This document shows, one piece after another, positions 50,422-59,609 of a stretch of DNA of 64,000 bases. The notes beneath the pieces are model-generated. The model ran no database searches, had not been told where the DNA came from, and worked only from the letters and a program-made list of their open reading frames with translations. The translations under genes and the position numbers were made by a program. The DNA comes from Rhizobium sp. P40RR-XXII (GTDB lineage Bacteria > Pseudomonadota > Alphaproteobacteria > Rhizobiales > Rhizobiaceae), in assembly GCF_012641405.1 (NCBI RefSeq), contig NZ_JABAII010000001.1, positions 496,001 to 560,000 of the forward strand, in the 5' to 3' direction. Position 1 is the stretch's first letter, and each line of letters starts with the position of its first letter.

Positions 50422-51207
50422 TCAGGATTGAGTCGATCTTGCCGACCGCAGGAAGTCGATCATCGCGATGACTGCGGCAAAGACGACAAGCGACAGCAGC
50501 CAACCCAGGACAGCATCGGACAAGTAATGCGCCCCGGTCATCACGCGCATGACGGGCATCATGATCGAGACGATCGCGAGCGGAATGCCGAGCCGGAGGC
50601 GCAGCTGTGGCGGCAGCAGCAGTATGAGACAGAGCAGCCAGCCGCCTGACGATGCTTCCCCGGAAACGAAGGAGCAATTTCCAAGGCACCGGCCGGCAAA
50701 CGAACCTGCCTGGACGAAATCGAGCGAACCGCCGAAGAGATCAGTGCTGCGCGGCCGCGGCCTGCCGGAATAGCTTTTGAGCAACGTGTTCACGATCAGC
50801 CCGCAGCCGATTGTCAGCGATATCAAGGCGGCGACATATCGATCCGTTTTCAGTGTGCGCCAGTCGGCGCCACGTTTGCGCCAGGACGAAATCACGGTCG
50901 CGACCAGGGTGACGGCAGCGATGTAGGGCAGAGCAAGCGTCACAGCCCGCATGATCTCGAAAAGAGGATTCTTGGCGAGAGCAAAGACCCCGCACACTTT
51001 TCCGGGAAAGCTGGCTGGTCCGGGAAGGATGGCTGGCGCGCAGGGTGTCGCGGTGAAGACGCGCTTGGCGACGAGGAGATCGATACCGGGAAACCGGTAG
51101 AAGACAAACAGCAGCAGCCACCAAAGCGTGAAGAGCGCGAGAAACGCGACGAGAGATCTGCTTACCGGCGCGGTCCGTTTTGTGTAGGCAATGGAATTAT
51201 CGAACAT
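50422..51207 (-). CDS. PAP2-family membrane phosphatase (lipid A phosphatase-like)
   Basis: 261 residues with about six helices. PAP2 motif 1 KSYSGRPRP (K-x6-RP) and motif 3 RVMTGAHYLSD (R-x5-H-x3-D) are intact; motif 2, normally PSGH, reads VSGEAS, so its His is Glu. Rhizobial LpxE/LpxF-type enzymes remove lipid A phosphates and are often near eptA. The ATG at 51207 gives the best N terminus; the frame is open 61 codons more. Convergent with the receiver gene 11 bp away. Activity is uncertain because of the motif-2 change. Confidence 0.75.
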   Translation of the reverse strand: MFDNSIAYTKRTAPVSRSLVAFLALFTLWWLLLFVFYRFPGIDLLVAKRVFTATPCAPAILPGPASFPGKVCGVFALAKNPLFEIMRAVTLALPYIAAVTLVATVISSWRKRGADWRTLKTDRYVAALISLTIGCGLIVNTLLKSYSGRPRPRSTDLFGGSLDFVQAGSFAGRCLGNCSFVSGEASSGGWLLCLILLLPPQLRLRLGIPLAIVSIMMPVMRVMTGAHYLSDAVLGWLLSLVVFAAVIAMIDFLRSARSTQS

Positions 51208-51419
51208 CGGGAAGCCGGCCACGGTCTGAACAAGTTCAAAACGAGCGCCCGTCCGCGTTTTGCAAAACGCCAGGACGGCCACCATCGAGCGTCCAGTACG
51301 ACAGAAGGCTGACAGCAGCCTGAAAGATAAAATGCTTAAGAAAATCAAGCGACAGGACCCACGCCGGTCAGGTCGATCCCGATAGGTCAATGGGTCCTCA
51401 TGTTGCCTTTGGTTGCGCT

Positions 51420-51797
51420 CTATTCGCCGGTCTGGAAATAGGCTTCCAGCCGATAGCCGTCGGGATCGATGACGAAGGCGGCATAGTAGAACTGGCTGTA
51501 GTCCGGCCGGATGCCCGGCTTGCCATTGTCCTCGCCGCCATTGGCGATGCCCGCGGCATAGAAGGCGTCGACGGCAGCCTGGCTCGGGGCGACGAAACAG
51601 AAATGCAGGCCGGAGCCGCGATCGGCGGGCACCGGGCGCTCCACCTCGCTGACCCAGAATTGCGCGCGTTCCGCGCCATATCCGACCGTGCCGTCGAAAT
51701 TGGTCAGGCGCTCATAACCAAGCGGCGAAAGCGCTGCGTCATAGAACTTCTGCGCCCGCGTTAGGTCTTTGACGCCGATCGAGATATGGTCGAACAT
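51420..51797 (-). CDS. VOC-family (glyoxalase-like) protein
   Basis: 125 residues of the vicinal-oxygen-chelate fold: MFDHISIGVKDLTRAQKFYD near the N terminus supplies the first His, GLHFCFVAPSQAAVDAFYAA the second half, and YYAAFVIDPDGYRLEAYF the C-terminal strand with the Glu. Function among VOC proteins varies widely (isomerase, dioxygenase, drug binding). Single-gene unit. Confidence 0.85.
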   Translation of the reverse strand: MFDHISIGVKDLTRAQKFYDAALSPLGYERLTNFDGTVGYGAERAQFWVSEVERPVPADRGSGLHFCFVAPSQAAVDAFYAAGIANGGEDNGKPGIRPDYSQFYYAAFVIDPDGYRLEAYFQTGE

Positions 51798-52065
51798 GAA
51801 AACAAGCTCCCGCCACGTTTCGCGGGCTTTGCGGAAGGCCGTGTCCCTGGAAGACGCCAGCTTTCGAAGCCCGCAGGTTCAATTTCGCCTCACCATCTTG
51901 CAATGGTTATGGGAAGTCAACAAAGCGAAGCGATGGATTGTGGCATCGTTCGATCCAAAATTTCAGTCGTAAAATCGCCTCGATGCCGCCAATCTTGATG
52001 AGATGCGCGGGCCGGACGTAGGATCTGCCGGCGTACGGCTGCAATCCGAATTTTTTTAAGACGGC
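51798..52065. other. Intergenic region without a gene
   Basis: Between the VOC gene and the ECF42-type promoter. I see no supported reading frame. A short AT run (seven T at about 52051) lies just before the promoter. Confidence 0.4.
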
Positions 52066-52092
52066 TGTCGATTTGCCAATGGCTGCTTCGTC
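52066..52092 (+). promoter_or_regulatory. ECF42-type promoter of the DGPF gene
   Basis: TGTCGA, 17 nt, CGTC (a second CGTC overlaps at 52092-52095). This fits the -35 TGTCGA / -10 CGTC pattern described for ECF42 sigma factors, whose gene is downstream. Confidence 0.55.
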
Positions 52093-52156
52093 GTCAATAT
52101 GAGCGGGCTTTTTCAGCGGCAATGGTGCCGGCGTCCCGCTTCCGGAGGAAACTTCC

Positions 52157-52549
52157 ATGCGTTTCATGTCTATTGTCACCTCTAGTGATCACATGCATCC
52201 GACGCCGGAGCTTATCGAAGCCATGGGCAAGCTTGCCGATCGGGAAATCAAGGCCGGCCGCATGCTCGATACGGCGGGGCTGATGCCGCTTGCGACCGGC
52301 GCCCGCGTCACGATCAAGGACCGTAAGTTGAGCGTCGTCGACGGCCCCTTCGTGGAGGCCAAGGAGGTCGTCGGCGGCTATGCGATCTTCGAGCTGCAAA
52401 GCAAGGAAGAGGCCGTGGCTCTGGCGGTCGAGTTCATGCAGCTGCACAAGGATTTCATGCCCGGCTGGGAAGGCACGTGCGAAGTGCGTGCCTATTTTGA
52501 ACCGGGTGCGGAGGGGATATGCGATCCGCTCGCCGAAGCAAGGGCGTGA
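52157..52549 (+). CDS. DGPF/YCII-related protein
   Basis: 130-residue YCII-domain protein: MRFMSIVTSSDHMHPTPELI, MLDTAGLMPLATGARVTIKD, then VVDGPFVEAKEVVGGYAIFE, which contains the DGPF motif. Such proteins are the standard genetic partner and target of ECF42 sigma factors; biochemical role unknown. GGAGGAAAC precedes the ATG. A promoter of the ECF42 type lies about 65 bp upstream. Confidence 0.9.
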   Translation: MRFMSIVTSSDHMHPTPELIEAMGKLADREIKAGRMLDTAGLMPLATGARVTIKDRKLSVVDGPFVEAKEVVGGYAIFELQSKEEAVALAVEFMQLHKDFMPGWEGTCEVRAYFEPGAEGICDPLAEARA

Positions 52550-52584
52550 TGGTTTCAACCTGTCATATGGTTTTAACCTGTCAT
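52549..52584 (+). repeat. 18-bp tandem duplication
   Basis: Two adjacent copies of ATGGTTTCAACCTGTCAT, the second with T for C at one position, directly after the DGPF stop codon and 15 bp before the sigma factor start. Confidence 0.85.
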
Positions 52585-52598
52585 AAGGGCGGGCGGCC

Positions 52599-53870
52599 GT
52601 GACGGCCGCCGGTACCCATCGGGCGATGATGGCCGTCTGGCGGATCGAACAGCCACGGCTCATCACCAGCCTGGTCCGATTGCTGCGCGATGTGCCGCTT
52701 GCGGAAGATCTGACCCAGGAAGCTCTGATCGTCGCCCTGGAGCGGTGGCCGGAAACGGGCATCCCCGAGCGCCCCGGCGCGTGGCTGATGACCACTGCCA
52801 AGCGCCGGGCGCTGGACCATTTGCGCCGTCGCCGGATGCTCGACCAGAAGCACGAGATGATCGTTCGGGAAATGGAAGAGGACGAGCAGATCATGCCCGA
52901 CCTGGATACACCTCTGGATGACGATATCGGCGATGAAATGCTGCGCCTGATCTTCACGGCGTGCCACCCACTGATCTCGCGCGAGGGACGCGTGGCGCTT
53001 GCCCTGCGGATGATCTGCGGCCTGACGACGGAAGAGATTGCCAGAGCCTTTCTGGTGCCGGAAGCGACGATCGCCCAGCGCATTGTCCGCGCCAAGAGGA
53101 CATTGTCGGAATCGCGGCTTACCTACGAGACGCCGCATGGCGAGGAATTGTCGGAGCGCCTGGCCGCGGTGCTGGAGGTCGTCTATCTGATCTTCAACGA
53201 GGGTTATACGGCCGCGCGCGGCGAGAACTGGCTTCGGCTGCAATTGTGCAACGAGGCGCTGCGGCTTGGCCGGGTCTTGACCTCCGTTGCCCCGTTGGAG
53301 CCGGAGGCGCATGCGCTACTGGCTCTGATGGAGCTGAATGCATCCCGCGCGGCGGCCCGGACGGATGCCGACGGCAACCCGATCCTGCTGCTCGAACAGA
53401 ATCGCGGCCGCTGGGATCGATTGCAGATTCAGCGCGGTTTGAAGGCCCTGATAAGGGTACAGGAGCTTGGCGGCGCTGGTGGGGTCTACGCCTTGCAGGC
53501 CGCGATCATCGCATGCCACGCCAGCGCAAGAACGGCTGAAGAAACAGACTGGCGGCGGATTGCCGATCTCTATGCGGAACTTGCCGGGCTTACGCGTTCG
53601 CCGATTGTCGAACTTAATCGCGCAGTCGCCATCGGCATGGTCGAAGGTCCCGAGGCGGCATTGGGCATCGTTGAAAGCCTTGGCGCCGAGCCTGCTTTGA
53701 GGGACTATCATCTCCTGCCGAGTGTTCGCGGCGATCTTCTTTACAAGCTTGGCCGATACGACGAAGCGCGGCAGGTCTTCGAAATGGCCGCCGCGCTTGC
53801 CGAAAATCGGAGGGAGCGTGATCTCCTGCTGCGCCGTGCCGCCGAAGCTGCCGGTGTGGAGAAGGATTGA
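52599..53870 (+). CDS. ECF42-group RNA polymerase sigma factor with C-terminal TPR-like domain
   Basis: 423 residues. Sigma regions 2 and 4 in the first 180 (LVRLLRDVPLAEDLTQEALI, AWLMTTAKRRALDHLRRRRM, LALRMICGLTTEEIARAFLV-PEATIAQRIVRAKRTL) followed by the long helical extension of this group (FNEGYTAARGENWLRLQLCN, LLALMELNASRAAARTDADG, SPIVELNRAVAIGMVEGPEA, YDEARQVFEMAAALAENRRE). The extension replaces a separate anti-sigma factor. It begins with GTG at 52599. Paired with the DGPF gene. Confidence 0.9.
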   Translation: MTAAGTHRAMMAVWRIEQPRLITSLVRLLRDVPLAEDLTQEALIVALERWPETGIPERPGAWLMTTAKRRALDHLRRRRMLDQKHEMIVREMEEDEQIMPDLDTPLDDDIGDEMLRLIFTACHPLISREGRVALALRMICGLTTEEIARAFLVPEATIAQRIVRAKRTLSESRLTYETPHGEELSERLAAVLEVVYLIFNEGYTAARGENWLRLQLCNEALRLGRVLTSVAPLEPEAHALLALMELNASRAAARTDADGNPILLLEQNRGRWDRLQIQRGLKALIRVQELGGAGGVYALQAAIIACHASARTAEETDWRRIADLYAELAGLTRSPIVELNRAVAIGMVEGPEAALGIVESLGAEPALRDYHLLPSVRGDLLYKLGRYDEARQVFEMAAALAENRRERDLLLRRAAEAAGVEKD

Positions 53871-53902
53871 CCCGTCCACCGGACGGGTCGTCTTGCCTTG
53901 AA

Positions 53903-55303
53903 CTATTCCGCAGCTTGATAATTCGTGGCTCTCGCGGTGGATGAGCGCGGACCGACGGCGGCAAGCAGCGTGATGGCGGCCGCGAGGATCGTCACGAAAC
54001 CGATGCCGGCGATGTAGGGGTTCCAGCCGAAGCTCGGTGCTGCGCTGAAGACGGCCGATGCCGCCGCCAGGATGATGCCGCCGCCGATCTGGAAGGAGGC
54101 AAACAGCATACCCGAAGCCAGTCCGGATTCGTCATCTCCAACTTCGGACAGGGCGGCGACCTGGATCGACGGATAGGTCATGGCATAGCCGACGCCGAGC
54201 AACAGCTGCGAGATGATGACGAGCACGATCGTATCGATCTGGCCGGCCGACAGCACCCAGAAAAGATAGCTGATGGCCTGCAATCCGACACCGACGGTCA
54301 TCAACAGGGTCGTTCCGCGGTTCTGTCCGATCGTGGCGAAGCGTGGAGCGAGGAACATGACGCAGGTCCCGCCGATGGCGAAAGCAAGACCCGTGGCGAA
54401 GGCCGACCAGCCGACGACGGTTTGATAGTAGAGTGTCGCAATGAACTGGAAGCCGACATAGGCTCCCTGGTATAGCGCGGCAATGGCATTGGCATGGCTG
54501 AGCTTGGCGCGCCGGAACATGGCGAGCGGCACCATCGGATCCCGATGGCGGGACTCGACGACCAGGAACAGCAGGATCAGAACAAGCGCGGCCACCAGGG
54601 AGCCCCAGGTCGCAAATGCCTGCCAACCATCGGCTGCGGCATTGGTGACACCGAAGACGAAGAGCAGCAGGCCGGGGGTGATCGTCAATGCTCCGGCCCA
54701 ATCGAAGCGGGCGCGTGGGCCGCTTCGCTTATGATCGGCGGGCAGGACGAGCGGCGCGACGATGAGCGCGAGGATGGCGATGGGAGCGCCTATGACCAGG
54801 GTCGCGCGCCAGCTGATGATGGTCGCGGCACCGCCAAGCACCATGCCTAGCACGAAGCCGGCGGCACCGGTGGAGGAGAAGACGCCAAGCGCCTTGGCGC
54901 GGGCGTTGCCTTCTCCGAAGACGGAGAGCAGGAGGGCAAGCGCGGCGGGGGCGGTGAAGGCGGCGGCAATGCCCTTGATCAGGCGCGCGGCGATCAGGGT
55001 GGGAGCGCTATCGACGAAACCGCCGGCGATGCTGGCGGCGGCGAAGACGGCGAGCGACCAGAGAAAGACGCGGCGATGGCCGAAAAGGTCGGCAGCGCGG
55101 CCGCCAAGCAGCAGAAAGCCGCCATAGCCGAGCACATAGGCGCTGACCGCCCATTGCAGGGATGTGGCCTGCATGCCGAGCTCTTTCTGGATTGCGGGCA
55201 GGGCCACGCCAATGGTGGAGACGTCCATGGCGTCGAGGAAGTTGGCAGCGCATAGCAGCAGCAACGCCAATCCGGCCCCGCTTCGGGTTTGGGAAGAAGT
55301 CAT
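53903..55303 (-). CDS. MFS exporter, DHA2 (14-helix) type
   Basis: 466 residues. N-terminal FLDAMDVSTIGVALPAIQKE-LGM, motif A-like GGRAADLFGHRRVF, motif C AAGFVLGMVLGGAATIISWR and about fourteen helices identify the EmrB/QacA (DHA2) class of drug/proton antiporters. Divergent from a LysR regulator with 120 bp between them. Substrate unknown. Confidence 0.88.
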   Translation of the reverse strand: MTSSQTRSGAGLALLLLCAANFLDAMDVSTIGVALPAIQKELGMQATSLQWAVSAYVLGYGGFLLLGGRAADLFGHRRVFLWSLAVFAAASIAGGFVDSAPTLIAARLIKGIAAAFTAPAALALLLSVFGEGNARAKALGVFSSTGAAGFVLGMVLGGAATIISWRATLVIGAPIAILALIVAPLVLPADHKRSGPRARFDWAGALTITPGLLLFVFGVTNAAADGWQAFATWGSLVAALVLILLFLVVESRHRDPMVPLAMFRRAKLSHANAIAALYQGAYVGFQFIATLYYQTVVGWSAFATGLAFAIGGTCVMFLAPRFATIGQNRGTTLLMTVGVGLQAISYLFWVLSAGQIDTIVLVIISQLLLGVGYAMTYPSIQVAALSEVGDDESGLASGMLFASFQIGGGIILAAASAVFSAAPSFGWNPYIAGIGFVTILAAAITLLAAVGPRSSTARATNYQAAE

Positions 55304-55423
55304 CGGGATCGTTCCTTTCTAGGCTGCCGCCTCTTGGGAGGTTGAAAGCGGCAGGGAACGAGAAAATGTACATCTTCAAACCCTATTGCAAATTGATAGT
55401 AACCATGTCAGGTATTACTGACG

Positions 55424-56419
55424 ATGATGAATGATGCGACCCTGCGAAAAATAGATCTCAACTTGCTGCTCGCCTTCTCCGTGCTGATGCAGGAGCGGAA
55501 TGTGAGCCGTGCCGCCGAGCGCCTGTTGCTTGGCCAGCCGGGTCTTTCCGCTGCGCTCCGCCGGCTGCGCGAGACGCTGGATGACGAGTTGTTCGTGCGT
55601 GTCGGGCGCGGGCTGCAGCCGACGCCGCGGGCGCTTTCCATTGCGCCGGCGATCGAGGATGCTCTCTCCGGCATCGAGCGCGCCATTCGTCCGCCGGCCG
55701 CCTTCGATCCGGGAAGCTGGCAGGGAGAATTCCGTATCGGGCTCTGCGACAATCTCGAATCGTCCTTCTTCGGGCTGCTGGCCGCGCGGTTGCGCCAGCT
55801 CGCGCCCAATGCCCGGCTGACCAGCGTTGCCTTCGACCGGCGTGATGCCGTGCGGCTGCTGGACGAGGGCGCCTTTGAATTCAGCATCTCCGTGCATGAT
55901 GAGCCGGCCTCTTGGCACGTTCGCGCGCCGCTGTTCGAACAGGCTTCGCTCTGCATCTACGATGGCCGGCATCTCAAATGCGCGACGCCGCTGAGCCTGA
56001 AGCATTTTGCCAACGCGCCGCATGTGACCGTTTCGCTTGAAGGCGCCATATCCACCAGTGTCGACGTCGCTCTCGCCCGCCTCGGCCATCGCCGGCAAGT
56101 GGTGGCGACCGTTCCCCGCTTCTCCGCCCTGCCGACGACGCTGCGGGCCATTCCCGCCATCGCGACGGTTCCGGAAGCCATTGCCCGCTGCATGGCGCAA
56201 CTGCATGATCTTACGATTTCGGAGCCGCCGTTCGAGCTGTCTGCCGATCCGGTGACGATGCTCTATCGGCGCGTCGATCAGGCCGACAGCCGCTCGGTAT
56301 GGTTCCGCCGCTTGTTCGTGGAGGTGGTGACGGAAGCGCTTGAGGCGAGTGGATGCCGCATGGGGGTTTCCACGGATGCCTGCTGCTACGATCCGCCGGT
56401 TCTTGCCGAAGCGGTCTGA
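55424..56419 (+). CDS. LysR-family regulator
   Basis: 331 residues: N-terminal HTH (LRKIDLNLLLAFSVLMQERN, VSRAAERLLLGQPGLSAALR-RLRETLDDELFVRVGRGLQP) and a type-2 periplasmic-like effector domain. Likely controls the divergent MFS exporter, with an effector that may be the exporter's substrate. Start is at the first of two adjacent ATGs (55424, 55427). Confidence 0.88.
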   Translation: MMNDATLRKIDLNLLLAFSVLMQERNVSRAAERLLLGQPGLSAALRRLRETLDDELFVRVGRGLQPTPRALSIAPAIEDALSGIERAIRPPAAFDPGSWQGEFRIGLCDNLESSFFGLLAARLRQLAPNARLTSVAFDRRDAVRLLDEGAFEFSISVHDEPASWHVRAPLFEQASLCIYDGRHLKCATPLSLKHFANAPHVTVSLEGAISTSVDVALARLGHRRQVVATVPRFSALPTTLRAIPAIATVPEAIARCMAQLHDLTISEPPFELSADPVTMLYRRVDQADSRSVWFRRLFVEVVTEALEASGCRMGVSTDACCYDPPVLAEAV

Positions 56420-56438
56420 TCTTTCAAGGGAATGGACC

Positions 56439-56954
56439 ATGATCCGGCATACATCGCGCCTTTCCCTGCGTATGCCGGAAGAGCGGGATCTCGACTTCCT
56501 CACGGCCCTGTTTTCGCGGCAGGAGTTGGTCGCCCATCGGCCGGATCCGAGACCGGATTCTCCCGAAGAGAGTGTCCGGCGGCTGGCGCGTGACCGGGCA
56601 CACTGGCGTTTGCACGGGTTCGGGCGCTGGGCGATCGAAACAGAAGAGCGGCTGATCGGCTTCGGCGGCGTTACCGTCTCGACGGAGTTCGAGGGCCTCA
56701 ATCTCTCCTATCATCTGCATCCCGATGATTGGGGAAGCGGCTATGCGACGGAGCTGGTAACGGAGGCGCTGGCTTTCGCCCAGAATGATCTGCATGCAGA
56801 GCGCGTTGTCGGGCTTGTGCGTCCCGTCAATGTCGCCTCGCGGCGCGTACTGGAGAAATGCGGCTTCGGTTTCGAGCGTGAAGTCATGCTGCATGGCGCG
56901 CCGACGCATCTCCTGTCCTATCGGCTGGCTGTGACGACGGACGAACGAGGATAG
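56439..56954 (+). CDS. GNAT acetyltransferase, RimJ/RimL-like
   Basis: 171 residues, Acetyltransf_3 class: SRLSLRMPEERDLDFLTALF, RWAIETEERLIGFGGVTVST, LNLSYHLHPDDWGSGYATEL (acetyl-CoA loop), VRPVNVASRRVLEKCGFGFE. Begins 19 bp after the LysR stop, with an open frame overlapping the LysR gene upstream that is not used. Substrate unknown. Confidence 0.85.
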   Translation: MIRHTSRLSLRMPEERDLDFLTALFSRQELVAHRPDPRPDSPEESVRRLARDRAHWRLHGFGRWAIETEERLIGFGGVTVSTEFEGLNLSYHLHPDDWGSGYATELVTEALAFAQNDLHAERVVGLVRPVNVASRRVLEKCGFGFEREVMLHGAPTHLLSYRLAVTTDERG

Positions 56955-57014
56955 AACGGTTTGTCTTACGCAATTCCGGACGGAAAACCGCTGCGTACTT
57001 TCGCTGGAATTGCC

Positions 57015-57476
57015 TTAACCGTCCGGATAGGGCATGCCGTCCTTGTGCACGAAACGTCCGTCCGTGCTGGAGCTCATCATGTCGACGTCCGAACAGGTAA
57101 TAAGGTCCGTTGGTGAGCGCGTGCCGGCCTCGAGATAGATTGCCGTCGTGTTCGATTTGTTGATCATGTGATGGCCGTTGCCCGAGCCTTTCGGGAAGGC
57201 GGCGCAATCGCCGGCGCGCAAGATGGTTTCACCATCATCCTCGATCAGCGTCAGTTCGCCTTCCAGCACATAGACGAATTCATCCTCCTCGGAATGCCAG
57301 TGCCGCTGGCTCGACCAGTTGCCCGGCGGCAGCCGCATCAGATTGACGCCGAAATCGCTGAGGCCGCCGGCATTGCCCAGCCGCTGGCGTATACGCTCGG
57401 CGCAGGGGGCATTGAATGGGGCGGGATAACGCGTGCCTTTGACTTCGGGTATGGCTGCAATATCGATCTTCGGCAT
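57015..57476 (-). CDS. Cupin-domain protein
   Basis: 153-residue single cupin: QRHWHSEEDEFVYVLEGELT supplies the HxH-x-E metal motif 1, and GDCAAFPKGSGNGHHMINKS the G-x-x-x-F-P-x-G-x-x-H motif 2. Likely binds a divalent metal; sugar isomerase or dioxygenase roles both occur. ATG 57476 preferred over an upstream start at 57539. Confidence 0.85.
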   Translation of the reverse strand: MPKIDIAAIPEVKGTRYPAPFNAPCAERIRQRLGNAGGLSDFGVNLMRLPPGNWSSQRHWHSEEDEFVYVLEGELTLIEDDGETILRAGDCAAFPKGSGNGHHMINKSNTTAIYLEAGTRSPTDLITCSDVDMMSSSTDGRFVHKDGMPYPDG

Positions 57477-57853
57477 GATGATCCTGCCTGCGATTTGCCA
57501 TGGATGGATGCGCTGTCTGTCCGCTTCAAACTCTATCAAGATTCATCACTGTCAGTCCAGCAATGTATGTCGCTTGAGTGCGTGGCAGACGAGGGCCATT
57601 TGCCGTTGTTGTCACTTGGCTGTCATCTAGTTGTCATCGCTCGTACACATGTGCGTCGTTTGAGCAACACGTCATATGTCGGTGCTGTCACATATGTTTA
57701 GGCTCCCCTTAAATCCTTGTAAAAATGAAATAGTAAATGCAGCTTACTAATCAGAAGTGAAGCGTTGTGCTTCGAACTAGGCACTGGAACTTGATGTCGA
57801 GCGGTCCCCCAGGTTCGTCCATCGCGCAAGTTCATTTGACGGATGGAGTTACC
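57477..57853. other. Porin upstream region without a gene
   Basis: About 375 bp. It has several repeated GTCAT/GTCAC words (57610-57690) and an AT-rich zone near 57715-57745 that probably holds the porin promoter, but no element I can name with confidence. Confidence 0.4.
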
Positions 57854-58954
57854 ATGAACATCAAGAGCTTGCTTATCGGTTCCGCTGCTGCCCTCTGCGT
57901 CGTATCCGGCGCGCATGCGGCTGATGCTATCGTTGCTGCAGAACCGGAGCCGCTGGAATATGTCCGCATCTGCGATGCGTTCGGCGCTGGCTACTTCTTC
58001 ATTCCCGGCACGGAGACCTGCTTGCGGGTCGGCGGCAAGGTCCGCACCGAGGGCCAGTGGAAGGATCCCTATAATCGCGATAGCAACTTCGGTACCAAGT
58101 GGCATACCCGCGCCGAGCTCGACCTCAATACCGCGACCGATACCGAGTATGGTCCGTTGAAGACCGAAACCATCGTTCGCTGGGACTGGAACGACGGCAA
58201 CGCCACCTCCACCAACCTGTTGTGGGCCTATATCACTCTCGGCGGCTTTACTGTCGGTAAGACGGACTCGCAGTACAACCAATTCACCGGCTATGCTGGC
58301 GATGTCATCCAGGACGACGTGATCTATGACGGCCCGTACGAACTGAACCAGATCACCTACAACTATGATAGCGGCACCGGCTTCACCGGCGTCATCTCGG
58401 TCGAAGACAGCAATTCCGGATCGACCACCAGCGCCTATGGCGGCAGCTGGCAGCTGTCCGAGACCGACCACTATGCTCCGAACGTCGTCGCCGGCCTCGG
58501 CTACAAGGCCGGTGCGTGGCAGTTCCGTGTTGTCGGCGGCTATGACTCGATTGTCGAGGAAGGCGCCATCAAGGCCCGTATCGATGCCGACTTCGGCGCT
58601 TTCTCGGCCTTCCTGATGGGCGGCTGGAACACCGACGGCGACAAGCTCAACCAGTATGCCGGCTCGAACCAGAACGTCTCGGCCTGCACGACGTCCGACG
58701 GCGTTGTTCACGGCGCGGATTGCGGCTGGGGTGACTGGGCTGTCTGGGGCGGTGTCGGCGTTCCGTTCAACGACAAGCTGAAGTGGAACCTGCAGCTCGC
58801 CTATACCGACTCGAAGATTTTCGAGGCCACCACCAACATCAAGTTCAACCCGGTGAAGAACCTGCTCATCGAGCCGGAAGTGACTTACGTTCACTATGAC
58901 CTGCCGGGTGACGACACCTTCTCGGGTATCCTTCGCTTCGAACGGACGTTCTGA
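57854..58954 (+). CDS. Outer-membrane porin (Porin_2/RopA-Omp2b family)
   Basis: 366 residues. Signal peptide MNIKSLLIGSAAALCVVSGA, cut after HAA or nearby, then the family start YVRICDAFGAGYFFIPGTET-CLRVGGKVRTEGQW, conserved in alphaproteobacterial trimeric porins, followed by amphipathic strands and the C-terminal LRFERTF ending in Phe, the BAM recognition signal. General diffusion of small solutes. ATG 57854 with GGAGTTACC was preferred to an ATG 29 codons earlier. Confidence 0.95.
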   Translation: MNIKSLLIGSAAALCVVSGAHAADAIVAAEPEPLEYVRICDAFGAGYFFIPGTETCLRVGGKVRTEGQWKDPYNRDSNFGTKWHTRAELDLNTATDTEYGPLKTETIVRWDWNDGNATSTNLLWAYITLGGFTVGKTDSQYNQFTGYAGDVIQDDVIYDGPYELNQITYNYDSGTGFTGVISVEDSNSGSTTSAYGGSWQLSETDHYAPNVVAGLGYKAGAWQFRVVGGYDSIVEEGAIKARIDADFGAFSAFLMGGWNTDGDKLNQYAGSNQNVSACTTSDGVVHGADCGWGDWAVWGGVGVPFNDKLKWNLQLAYTDSKIFEATTNIKFNPVKNLLIEPEVTYVHYDLPGDDTFSGILRFERTF

Positions 58955-58987
58955 CGCTTTCGGTCTAATCTGACCTTCATCTTGAAT

Positions 58988-59011
58988 AGGCCCGGTATTC
59001 ATATCGGGCCT
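58988..59011 (+). terminator. Hairpin after the porin gene
   Basis: Eleven-base arms AGGCCCGGTAT / ATATCGGGCCT (one G-T pair) 33 bp after the porin stop. T content after it is modest. Confidence 0.65.
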
Positions 59012-59239
59012 CATATCTTGCCGGACGATTTCTAAAATCTCCGCTCGGCCCGCATCTGCCTATGGGCAGCATGAGGCGCAAGTGACCCTGGCGCAATCGT
59101 ACCTAAACGGGCGCTCCGGTCACCCCTGGCAGTGGTTGAACAGCCGATAAGGGAAGTCGGCTCACTGTCATAAATCCGATGCTAATCAAGGACTATCTCA
59201 TTTTCGACAGCGCCTTTCGGCGCGACCAAAGGAAGACCC

Positions 59240-59551
59240 ATGAAGACGATCATCATACTTGCCGCAATTGCAATGTTCTCCACGAATGCGATGGCAATGT
59301 CGGCTTATAATTCCAAGTCGATGACCTGCGCGGCCGTGCACGAAAAGATGGCTCAGGAAGGGTCGATCGTGCTGAGATACCCGTCGCACCATCCGGGCCT
59401 GATGATGTACCATCGGACCGTATTGAATTCGATGTCTTGCCTCGGACAGGGTGCGATGGCCAGCGCCAGCGTGCCCACGAGCGACGATCCGAAATGCAAG
59501 ATCAAGACCTGCAGCTTCGCGACGGGCAAGGGTCCGAACAAGAACCACTAA
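59240..59551 (+). CDS. Small secreted protein, HdeA-like architecture
   Basis: 103 residues with a signal peptide (MKTIIILAAIAMFSTNAMA) and a short mature part with four Cys (MTCAAVHEKM, MSCLGQG, PKCKIKTCSFA) that can make two disulphides. Small acid-stress chaperones such as HdeA are similar in size and Cys spacing but I see no firm homology. AGGAAGACCC precedes the ATG, and a strong terminator follows, so it is a single-gene unit. Confidence 0.72.
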   Translation: MKTIIILAAIAMFSTNAMAMSAYNSKSMTCAAVHEKMAQEGSIVLRYPSHHPGLMMYHRTVLNSMSCLGQGAMASASVPTSDDPKCKIKTCSFATGKGPNKNH

Positions 59552-59609
59552 GCCGAAAGCAGGGCCGATTATCATTAGAGATCAGCCGCCAGGCCTTCCC
59601 GAATAGCAC

